DNA from: Prostheceraeus crozeri
Taxonomy: Eukaryota; Platyhelminthes; Polycladida; Euryleptidae
Length of the DNA: 64,000 bases
Direction: 5' to 3'
NCBI GenBank assembly: GCA_907163375.1
Contig: CAJQUW010004771.1
Location: 40,063 to 104,062 of the forward strand
Each line of letters opens with the position of its first letter. The first letter of the stretch is position 1. The translations under genes were made by a program, and so were the position numbers. Under the pieces are notes generated by a model, which saw only the letters and a program-made list of their open reading frames with translations, had not been told where the DNA came from and made no database searches. Positions 41,501 to 53,500 of this stretch are shown here, piece after piece.

Positions 41501-44500
41501 CGGGAACTAGGAGCCGTAGACTCCTTTATTAACGTCGTGCGAAATAGCGAACTATGAGCTGTAAACTCCCTCATTAACGTCGTGTGGTATGGGGAACTAG
41601 GAGCCGTAGACTCCTTTATTAACGTCGTGCGAAATAGCGAACTATGAGCTGTAAACTCCCTCATTAACGTCGTGTGGTATGGGGAACTAGGAGCCGTAGA
41701 CTCCTTTATTAACGTCGTGCGAAATAGCGAACTATGAGCTGTAAACTCCCTCATTAACGTCGTGTGGTATCGGGAACTAGGAGCCGTAGACTCCTTTATT
41801 AACGTCGTGCGAAATAGCGAACTATGAGATGTAAACTCCCTCATTAACGTCGTGTTATATCGGGAACTAGGAGCCGTAGACTCCTTTATTAACGTCGTGC
41901 GAAATAGCGAACTATGAGCTGTAAACTCCCTCATTAACGTCGTGTTATATCGGGAACTAGGAGCCGTAGACTCCTTTATTAACGTCGTGCGAAATAGCGA
42001 ACTATGAGCTGTAAACTCCCTCATTAACGTCGTGCGAAATAGCGAACTATGAGCTGTAAACTCCCTCATTAACGTCGTGTGGTATCGGGAACTAGGAGCC
42101 GTAGACTCCTTTATTAACGTCGTGCGAAATAGCGAACTATGAGCTGTAAACTCCCTCATTAACGTCGTGTGGTATGAGGAACTGGGAGCTGTAAACTCCC
42201 TCATTAACGTCGTGTGGTATCGGGAACTAGGAGCCGTAGACTCCTTTATTAACGTCGTGCGAAATAGCGAACTATGAGCTGTAAACTCCCTCATTAACGT
42301 CGTGTGGAATGACGAACTATGAGCTGTAAACTCCCTCATTAACGTCGTGTGGTATCGGGAACTAGGAGCCGTAGACTCCTTTATTAACGTCGTGCGAAAT
42401 AGCGAACTATGAGCTGTAAACTCCCTCATTAACGTCGTGCGGTATGGGGAACTATGAGCCGTAATCTAGGATTAATGCTATTGCACATTTGGTTACCGTG
42501 TGGCAGAATCTACTGACGCAAAATGGTGCTGAACATATAAACTTCATTTAGGCACCAGACTTGTTCCGAATGATCCGAGGCTAATATCAAATATTTTCAA
42601 ACATTTTCAAGTATGTTTTCAATATGCAGATATATTATTCCAGTGTTCATGAGCCTCGATGTGGAGAAACTTTATCCAAGTATACCTATAAGTACAGGCA
42701 TTGAGTACAACATGATATCGATTTCTTCCCATTATGAAGAGATAGATAATTTCAGAATTGAAATTTCAGATTTGGAGAACATGCTCCGATTTATTTGTTA
42801 TAATTACGAAATTAGTTACGATGGTAGAACTTACAGGCAAGTTAGAGGTGTCCCGATGGGATGCAGGTTTGCCCCTGCTTTTGCTATCATTTTTCTACAT
42901 CATATAGAAATCAAAGCTCTGCAAAGTTTGAAGTTTGTTCCGAAGGTCTATAAAAGGTATATTGATGACGTTATCATAGGACCTATTGAACACGACGAAG
43001 CGATTATCAAACAGGTCAAAAAAAGCTTCAATGATGTGCTTCCAGAAATCAAATTTACTGTAGAAGTAAGCCCCCCTGAAGTTGGCTTGAATTTTTTGGA
43101 TTTGACTCTTCTTACTGGTAATCACAAAATTGAATATAAATGGTATCATAAAGCTTGTCACTCTGACATAGTCTTACAAAAAGATTCCTTCGTGGCTAAC
43201 CATGTGAAAACTAATTTTATAAAATCACGTCTAGATTATATCAAAGAACACTGCTCTGAAGAGAAATACTATAATGAGTCGAAGGAGGAGTTTTTTAAGA
43301 TGTTGCGAAATAATGGCTATAAAGAAAAAGATTTTAACAAAAAAAGTATGAGACGCAGAAACAAAAACAGAAAGCGAGAAAATAAGGCTAATCTGATGAT
43401 ACCTTTCATCAATGATACGTGTAACAGACGCATCAAAAACGTGATGAAAAAATACAACATTTCAGGAAACCTGATAAGTAAACCGAATGTTAGCCTTGAG
43501 AAATTCCTCAGAAAGAGACCTAAAATGACCAAAGATTGTGGTTGCGAAATTTGTAAAGATATCGGACCTAAATATTCGTGCGCGGATAGGTATGTGGTAT
43601 ACCAGTATACCTGTAAAACTTGTAATGAAAATTATATTGGTAAAACAAGTCGTCCTTTTAAAATAAGACATCAAGAACATAAAAGTAGCATTAAAAACAA
43701 CACATATAATAGTGCCCTATCTCAGCACCGGTCCAAACATCCGATCAAAGGAATTCAAGACTTCATAATCCAGTTCCTATCTAAGAAAAGTAACACTCGC
43801 GATGTTACTATTGAAGAAAGCAAGTGTATCAGAGTTAATAAGCCGGAAATCAATCGGAAGAACGAAATCAACTGTTATCCTTTGATCGCTTCTACTACGT
43901 AGTTATCGGATGTTAAATCTGTTCACTTTCGATTCTTAAGGGAAGGGTTGAATGTATGACCTGCCACTTACCATCGCACCTTGAAGGCCAAAGGCCGAAG
44001 TACAGTGCAACTTCAGTGCACTTCAGTGTACATTTATTATTTTTTTTTTTTTTAACAGATCAAAAAATATATACTGGCACGGAGGCACCAAGTAATTTGG
44101 TTTTTTCTGTTTATCAATGGATTTGAACCTCCTGAAAAATTTGGTCAATTATATACGGAATACCACTGGACTTTCAAATGTCAAGTGTGGGAACACAATC
44201 AAATACGTTACAACACAGGTCAAGTACGTGAAGATATGCTGCCACATCCTGTTCATCGGCAGCTGCCTGCAATTTTGCTGCATCCCAAAGTACATACAAA
44301 ACAACATCAACGTGAGTCACTTCGCTGAAAACGAGAATGTACTCAGAAAAGCGAAGTCTACAATGATGGAGATGCTGAGAGTAGATCTACAACGGCTGCA
44401 CAAGGAACGGTTTGAACTGAATATGACCAGAGGTTTTGAATGGTTGAACCTTCAAAGATTGTCACATAGTGATTTATCCCAATATGTCGAGATTAACACT

Positions 44501-47500
44501 CGGATCGTCATGAGAAACGTGGTAAAATCCATGTATCTGCGACATAAAACAAAATGGAACATTATCGGTGAGAAACCATATCCTAAGCAAATTAGTGACT
44601 ATTTTTGTGATGATGCACCAGTTTTTCCCTATAATAGATCGAAGGTGAACAGACACGCACATCCTAAAGTTGAAAATAATGACAATCTCCTAGAAAAAGG
44701 GCCTAAATATCACTTACCGTATGAGTTTGATAAACACTTCTGGAATCAAGTAGACGATGAATTCGAATCCTACTTCTACAAATTAAGATGGAAGATAAAT
44801 CTAGAAAACGATGATAACAACAACGATCGTAATGATTACCAAATCCCTTTTGATCGTAATAGTTGTAAATTACCAGATAGACTCTCTGATAGGGAAGAAT
44901 TTAAACTAAAACAGTTCTTCTTTGAAAGTAAACAAATCATGCACGAAGAGGTTAAAAAACTAGAAAAGAAACCACAGTATATCAGCAGTTTGAAAGCTAG
45001 CAAATTTTTGAAAAATGAACTTGAAAAAAATGAACAGGAGTGCCTACGCACTGATAAAACGAATAGACTGATTATCTGTGATACAGAGACAGTTAAGGAT
45101 AAAATGAATGAACTATTAGCCGACAAGGAAACTTACGTCATATTACCGAAAAGTAAATGCAAATCTATTGAAGCTCAAGCCAACAAAATCTTGAAGGCAG
45201 CCCTGAGTAAAAGCACTTTAGCGGAGAATAAATATCAAAAAGATAGATTACTTTCATATGGGAGTAAACCAGCGAGTTTCTTTGGTTTTGTGAAAGACCA
45301 CAAAGAACCAAACAATGGGGCTTATCCTATGCGCCCAATAGCTTCAGTGCACGGAACCCCAGTGGACAAGGTAGACTGGTGTATTACTCAGGTGTTAACC
45401 CAGCTTTTGAAATTCATTCCGGCACATCTAGATAGTTCCAGGGCGTTGATAAGGCACATAAAAGACATTGACATTACTAAAATGCAGAAACCAGTGTTCA
45501 TGAGCCTCGATGTGGAGAAACTTTATCCAAGTATACCTATAAGTACAGGCATTGAGTACAACATGATATCGATTTCTTCCCATTATGAAGAGATAGATAA
45601 TTTCAGAATTGAAATTTCAGATTTGGAGAACATGCTCCGATTTATTTGTTATAATTACGAAATTAGTTACGATGGTAGAACTTACAGGCAAGTTAGAGGT
45701 GTCCCGATGGGATGCAGGTTTGCCCCTGCTTTTGCTATCATTTTTCTACATCATATAGAAATCAAAGCTCTGCAAAGTTTGAAGTTTGTTCCGAAGGTCT
45801 ATAAAAGGTATATTGATGACGTTATCATAGGACCTATTGAACACGACGAAGCGATTATCAAACAGGTCAAAAAAAGCTTCAATGATGTGCTTCCAGAAAT
45901 CAAATTTACTGTAGAAGTAAGCCCCCCTGAAGTTGGCTTGAATTTTTTGGATTTGACTCTTCTTACTGGTAATCACAAAATTGAATATAAATGGTATCAT
46001 AAAGCTTGTCACTCTGACATAGTCTTACAAAAAGATTCCTTCGTGGCTAACCATGTGAAAACTAATTTTATAAAATCACGTCTAGATTATATCAAAGAAC
46101 ACTGCTCTGAAGAGAAATACTATAATGAGTCGAAGGAGGAGTTTTTTAAGATGTTGCGAAATAATGGCTATAAAGAAAAAGATTTTAACAAAAAAAGTAT
46201 GAGACGCAGAAACAAAAACAGAAAGCGAGAAAATAAGGCTAATCTGATGATACCTTTCATCAATGATACGTGTAACAGACGCATCAAAAACGTGATGAAA
46301 AAATACAACATTTCAGGAAACCTGATAAGTAAACCGAATGTTAGCCTTGAGAAATTCCTCAGAAAGAGACCTAAAATGACCAAAGATTGTGGTTGCGAAA
46401 TTTGTAAAGATATCGGACCTAAATATTCGTGCGCGGATAGGTATGTGGTATACCAGTATACCTGTAAAACTTGTAATGAAAATTATATTGGTAAAACAAG
46501 TCGTCCTTTTAAAATAAGACATCAAGAACATAAAAGTAGCATTAAAAACAACACATATAATAGTGCCCTATCTCAGCACCGGTCCAAACATCCGATCAAA
46601 GGAATTCAAGACTTCATAATCCAGTTCCTATCTAAGAAAAGTAACACTCGCGATGTTACTATTGAAGAAAGCAAGTGTATCAGAGTTAATAAGCCGGAAA
46701 TCAATCGGAAGAACGAAATCAACTGTTATCCTTTGATCGCTTCTACTACGTAGTTATCGGATGTTAAATCTGTTCACTTTCGATTCTTAAGGGAAGGGTT
46801 GAATGTATGACCTGCCACTTACCATCGCACCTTGAAGGCCAAAGGCCGAAGTACAGTGCAACTTCAGTGCACTTCAGTGTACATTTATTATTTTTTTTTT
46901 AACAGATCAAAAAATATATACTGGCACGGAGGCACCAAGTAATTTGGTTTTTTCTGTTTATCAATAGATATATTATTCCTGACACGTCGTGTGCCAATGA
47001 GCTTTCCTCGGTCAATTCTTCTCTGTGTCATTCTCTTAAGATGATTGTGATTACTCTCATGCATATGCAGCACATCAACCATTATGTTCCTCTTTTTGGC
47101 TCTTGGTCTTCCACCTTCCACGGATTCACGCAGCAATGCTATAGTTCAAATGATCTTATCTGAATGACAACGCTCTGACGTTCACCTTGTTGCATTTTAT
47201 GATAGAGTGGACTTTACAGATATTCCGTTAATTTTACATTTCACTTTAAGTCTTATATTTTTCGGTCTTGATTGTTATACTCTTTATCTATTTTGTTCTC
47301 TTCAATCCGCAAGCTTTAAAGTTGTTACGATCGATTATATTTTCATCTTTTTGTAAATATAATGTAGCATTTATTGGTATGTCTGATGCATATAATATTG
47401 GTATTTTTTATTTGGAATCACCTGCGCCTTAAAAATTCAACCAATTTCACGCCACTTTTCAAATTTGTTTCTTCAGCAATATTAATTTTATGGTGTGTAA

Positions 47501-50500
47501 GCTCCTTAGCCACAGAACTTTGGGTAGATTTTTCCCAGAATTTTTCCTTTAAATTTGACGCGTGCATTTGAGTAAAATTTCCGTGCAGAAAGTCTGGAAA
47601 TTTTCGTTCAAATTTGACCCCTATTTTTTGTTGGTAAATTTCCCTGGAGAACCCGGAAAATGAAATCTTACCCTGGAAATCCTGGAAAGCCTGGAAGACA
47701 CCTGGAAATTTTCATTCAAATTTGCGCGGACACCCTGACAGACCGTTTTATAAATAGTTGCTCAAAAAAGTTAGCCTATTTTCAAATGTAATTTTCGTGC
47801 TGAAGTCCTGCTTCAATTTTGATGAACGACATACCATTTGAAACCTTATGTTCCATAGATTATTTTGACACACATTTTGCTTTCTTAAGTGGTCAGTTGT
47901 GGTCAGCAGAAAAGAAAATTAAACGCTTTCTTTGGTGCAGGATTTTTATATGAAGACGACAGAAGTTTTTAATGAAACTTGACACACAGCGTGAGCTATC
48001 ATTCAGCTTCATCATGATGCAAAGATTTTAAGATTCCTTGAATGTACAAAGAGATGTAGTATCAATAAGTTTTACCAAACGATTGTTACAAAAAGAAAAT
48101 CTGACGCGATTTTTCAATGATGAAGATGTTCAATTTCAATTAACTCAACGCCATGTGAGAGGTTATGTTTAGTACTGTAAATTGGCAGAGTATTTAGTCT
48201 GTGTCCGGTCAGTTGTGGTCAGCGGACTTAAAAGTATAAATTTTTGGTCAATTCATTCACTGATGCTTACAGACAAAACTACGGAATTCACAAAATTAAG
48301 ATTATCACCATTGAATCAGGCTTGTGTTAAACTTTTAGATGATACACTGCTTTTCGCACAACATTTAATACAGTTTTACTCAATTAACTCTTCAAACTGA
48401 TTCTGTGCCTACTGTCGCGTTAACAATGCTTTCAGCGGTAAAATGCATGTAGTTTAATAACTTTTATTGCATTAAAGCTGTCGTTTTCGAGTTTGGGTTT
48501 AAAGGAATGCTGGTGTCATCAGCTCCAAGAATATGTAAGTTTTATCAAGATCGGTCCATCCGTTCCATCCGAAGCAACAAACTTTATATCAGTAATTACT
48601 TCATTGAATTAGGCAAATCACACTGTTTCCTAAGCCTGGTGTCTCGACTGGTCAAGTGAATAAATTTAGTAATCAATCAATTATGACCTCACGATTAATT
48701 TTTATGAGAATAAGTAAAAGATAAAAGAGCTTTTCGTGGTGTGCAACGATATACAGTAGGAAACGGAATGTATTGATGATGACATTTAAAGTAGTCGAAC
48801 TTTCATTTTCTCATCTTTACATGCCTGCCTGGGGAACTGGCCCTCAGAGCTTCCGAGTGGTTATTTCTTTTATCTACTGCCCTCGGTTGATTCTCTTCTC
48901 TGTATGATGCCCTTGTTGCTTTCAGATGGCCTTGCAAATCCCTGAGGACGATGAAATTCTTATCGATATCATTCAGAAGACGGATCGTGGAGATGAAAAG
49001 AACTTCGGATTTATGGTCTTGGAAGTAAGGTTGGACATGCTGATGAAGTTCCTTCTCTATCTCTCATTCCTCGCAGGTTGAGACCGGACGGAAGACACGG
49101 TTGTACAGTTTAGACTGGGCGGAGGAAGCAGACGAAGGCTACTCCATGTTCATGCGCTCCGTCAGCAAGCGAGTGAAGGTGAACCGCGGCGTATGTCTCA
49201 TCGTGCCTTTCTTGGTTTCTGAGATTGACGAAAGTCACCCTATCGAATACCTCCTCCGAGTCTACACCTCAGAGCCAAACAAAGGGAAGTAAGTGACGCC
49301 ATTCAGTGATCCTTCTTTCGGTCCTCACAAACATTCCTCCTTCCATAGAAATCTGACGTATCACTAGACTAGAAGGAGAAACCATTGCATGTTGATCAAT
49401 TCAGTTGGACAATGCGGCACCGCTCTATGTCACTTTGATGGAAGTGCAAACTGATTGAGAACGGTTGCACATGCAGGAACTTACTAAGTAGACAACAAGA
49501 AATCTTTGATGCCTTACTAAGATAGGGAAAACAGTCGTGCATCGCTTGAGGATTGCTGCGAATTCTTACAAAATGCTTCGATTGCCACGATTCCTACAGA
49601 TTCGAGTAATTCAGATCATTGCGCAAAAGTTTTCTCGATGATATTGGTCCTTCCGATCATTGTTAAAAAAGATGGCAAGTGCACGAAAAAACGCTCAGAA
49701 ACTTCTCTGTAGAACTTGACATTGTCTGTGTATCGTTGCTGTGTGATCCGGTTGATAACAGTCACTGAAACTTCGCACAATTTGGCGTGTTAAATGTTGA
49801 ACTGGCTGCTCATTGCTCGATTACTATGGTATTATGTCAACAGATTATTCCATTTCATAGGCATTGCACGTTCCAATGTTTCCTTTCTAGTGAAACTGAA
49901 GAAGGGACGACCTGTCTAATTCTGTGATATATTTTATTATTTCATTATTTTTATTTTACTGTAATTTTTGTTTCTATAATTTATTAACTTTTATTGTTGT
50001 TTGCAGTCTCTTGCTATTTTCTCTTTCATGCTTCATGCCATTATTTGTATCCATTAGTCTTCATCATTTATTCGTGTCTTTTGCGTTATGCGTGTTTGTG
50101 AACTGAATTATACTCTCGATAGCAGTGTCAGTGTTTTGATAATGAATGTCGATGGCGGTCGAAAGGCCTTGATTATACGGCTTTGAGCAGAACATCGCCT
50201 TTGTTTGGGCTACTCCAACAATAGAAATACAATACCTTGGTTTCTGTTGAAATTTTAGCCGCAAACTCAACAGCCACAGACAGTTCGAAAGTATTTAGGC
50301 TATTTAGGCCTACTTCCACGAATTGTCAGACACAATTGACTTTCTGGCTAAAATATTGACAGAATCCTAGGTTTCATATGTTATTGAACATGTTTCTGTT
50401 ACTTACATTCCAGTTTGTGGCTCTCCCTGGCTCAGTTTTATCAACACTTAGTTTCAGGCCGTTCTGCAAAAAGGCCACTTTGAGCACGAATCCTTATTAG

Positions 50501-53500
50501 CAGTTTATTTGTTTCCTGCTGTTATATCATGCAAACGATTTCTGATTTCACGAACGCTTATTCGAGACCTTTCGTTCTAACAGTGTCTTGATAATGTTCG
50601 TCAGCGGAATAATCGGATGTCTCGTCCTTTCTTTTGGTCCCTTCTCCACTGAATATATGACTGTTCATTATTTCCTGCTGTCACACGGAGAAACAGACGC
50701 TTCTCTGACTCTTCGACAAAAATGTTGAAAATTATTCTTGAAATCTTTTGATAATTTTTCATGACAGTTTTCTGTGAGCATGCCGTCATGCTGGTGAAAA
50801 AGTAGATAATACAAAATTTCAGCAGCAAGTCTTTTCAACAAGTTTCTTTTATTAATAGAAATGCTGTACAAAGACATTCATCGATCAATGAGATATAACT
50901 ATAACGTTAGTTGTGTTATGTAATTGCTCGCAATTTTCTAAGTATTTCAAATGGATGTTGAAATCAGCGTTGCCACCGCTGCGCGGATGGGGTCTCAAGG
51001 CAGCGCTGGTTGAAATGCGAAAGTGGGTGTTTGTCGTAAATTGATCGTAAACCGGAAATTTGTAGGACATTTCATGTGAAACACAATAGAACTTTATACT
51101 GTGAATTCGAAAAACTAGAAAATCTTAAATAACGAGCGTGAAAACCTATAATTTTACGACTTATCTTTTCAAAGTGCGGGTTTGTAGCAAGAGTATAAAA
51201 GAGAATTCATTTGAATGATGATCTCGCATTGAACATTTTCCTCTCTTTAGACTTCTGCCTGGAGAACTGCCGCCCGTAGCCTGCAATATTCTCTGCTGCA
51301 AGAAACCAACCTTCTTAGTGGTGACACGATTGTCCATCGTCAAAGCCAAAGGATTGGATCCAAGCCAGGAGGGAGGAAGTAAGAGATTTATGACTTCAAT
51401 CTTCATGCGGTATTTGAGAACCTTTCCATTTTATTGGAGTGATTTGTTTTCCCTAGGCATGTCATTTCTATGCGACAACTCCGAATATTCCATAATTGAT
51501 TATTATCACAGGTGAAATATTCGTCATTTTTGAGTTGCTAGAGAAATGACAGCTGTGTGATAGGAAAACGTGCTTTATTCCTCTATGAATTATCAAGAAA
51601 TGTGATAGCTCAGTGGTTAGGTCACTGGCTCTCAACGTTCATTGTCTTGGGTTCGATTCCCTGTGCGAACCTGTCGCCATCTCCCTGTCGACGCAACTGT
51701 GACAGCTCATCGCTGCTGATCGACCGTGTAGCTCTAATTTCTATCAGTGAATGTGCGCTTGTATAGAAGACTACTTCTTGTGATTGAATCGGAGTATCGG
51801 ACTCCTTCGATGGGCAGCCACTTTGGGATAGCGGGTTACTTAAAATATGAGAAACGGTGGTGGGCCACCCAATATGTCCGGCTTACCACGCGCTGCCCAC
51901 CACTGGTCAGCAGCTTCTAGCCATGTGTCTCAGCTGGTGAACTTATCCCTTACCTCGTCTGATCCTTGAAGTTAAACACCGAAATGTACATAAAGGGCGG
52001 TGCAACAAATTCTCAAATTGTTTTCTTTTACTTTTTAAACATCCTACCCTTTCTCATAATCGGTTCCGCAAGCGCCCCATAATGAGGCGTTTTGGTAATT
52101 AAATCAACTAATATTATGTGCAGTATACAGTCCGAATGTAACAAATCGCTTAAATCTTAAGGATGCAAGGAAACTAACAAATAATTTCAATTTAAAGCCA
52201 AGCTGACAAAACAATCATCTTGAAAAGCAATCATGCCATCTAGGAAAATCGAAAGTATTTGGCTGAATCAAATTTCGTAAAAAGTCATTGAATGTTTTCA
52301 AATCTTGGAACGGGATACTTGAGTCTCCTTCTCTCTGCAAGTGTTCACCGATCGTGCCTTTCAATTGCCTCTTGAAGATTGAAATCTACCTCACGTTTTT
52401 TGGATAAAATATATGAACTTCGAAAATATCACATAGGCTACACTGTATATAATAATCTTGCCTATAATCTTTGTCTATTTTCAGTGGGAGGAAGTGAGTT
52501 GAGTATAAACTCTGTCTGGAATGATCGCATTTGTTATTGCATCGCCACGTGTCGTCTGCAAATATATCGAGAACAGAGAGTGTTTGCTGCCTGTTGACTG
52601 GATGTAAATAGTGAATTTGTTGAAGCAGTTAGCTGCTTGTATACTTAGGAAATTCGAACATTTCGCTTCTCCAGTGTATCTGCTGCTTGTAGTTCAGCCA
52701 AAAGTGTTGCAATCATATTTGCTGCTTAACTATGTAAGATATAATGACGTGTATCTATCTAGCAAGGTCTGAATACTTCTGCTATGTTAAGTCGCAATCC
52801 GGACATTTTCTACGATATCATGACAACAGCTCTTTCTTAATTAAGTTAGTACTATATACGTGCGGCTATCTGCTAAGTAATTCGTGTGATCAGTATTATT
52901 GGTCAATATGGCGTCATTAGAACAGGTATTTGACTATTGATCGCCAGAGATATACTTGCCGGCAACATGCCGGTCTGAAAAATTTCGGATGGTTAAATCT
53001 CAGTTGCTCGCCGCTTTCACGTTGAGTACTCAAGTACTACTTTGTCGGTATAGTTGGGAAAAGTTCGACTTAGTACGTCCACAATAAAGCGCAAATTATT
53101 AAAAGTGAATATGAATAGTTAATAACATGAATCGTGAATGCACGTGAAAGATTACTTCATTGTATGCCTGCGGATGGCGAAATTTGGAATTTGTCATTTG
53201 AAGTTGCAGACGGAAATACTTGAGAATAATCTACATATATATCATAGAGTCAGAGTTCCCCGACGAACCATTCTTTTCATGTAAACAGCTGGCTGAGCGA
53301 GGAACGTGTTTATATGAGATCGCCAGAAGTACCAATAGTTGTGAATGATTCCACATCGCACATGGAAGATAAATTCTGAACAAAATGCATGCTCGTCCAG
53401 ATGTTGATGCTTGTAGGAGATGTAGCTCCTTGTAGATCATTTATTGTAGTTTTTGTTTTGTATTAGTTTTAAACAGTGATAGATCAAATCATACTTTGTA

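Larger units (their letters stand above)
42642..46965 (+). mobile_element. Penelope-like element, partial tandem, recent insertion
   Basis: A 5'-truncated unit (42642-44118) is followed head-to-tail by a longer unit (44119-46965). The two shared 1.47-kb segments appear identical apart from a T run (14 versus 10). The whole is flanked by a 14-bp duplication AGATATATTATTCC (42628-42641 and 46966-46979). This is the known pseudo-LTR architecture of PLEs. Identity of the copies and the exact duplication indicate a young insertion. Confidence 0.93.
40579..47737. mobile_element. Nested composite: hAT-like element enclosing a satellite array and a PLE
   Basis: The outer ends are GAGGGTGTCCGCGC (40579) and GCGCGGACACCCTG (47724-47737), inverted with 13 of 14 matching. 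Just inside, both ends carry many direct CCTGGAAA/CCTGGAAATCCTGG words. ACAGA occurs beside both ends but there is no clean 8-bp duplication. The interior holds the 90-bp satellite (40974-42463), then the PLE insertion (42642-46965). Without these the outer element would be about 1.3 kb. No transposase is readable. Confidence 0.6.

Noticed and set aside
40990-42429. 479-codon open frame on the minus strand
   Set aside because: It is a by-product of a satellite with a 90-bp period and no stop in one frame. Composition follows the repeat and no gene signals are present.
40974-42463. CRISPR array
   Set aside because: The units are contiguous with no unique spacers, and the sequence is eukaryotic.
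42613-43902. 429-codon frame read as a separate gene
   Set aside because: Its first ten codons are flanking DNA (including the target duplication) fused by chance to the truncated PLE unit.
51598-51670. Functional tRNA gene
   Set aside because: A and B boxes are good, but the acceptor and anticodon arms do not form and a SINE body follows.
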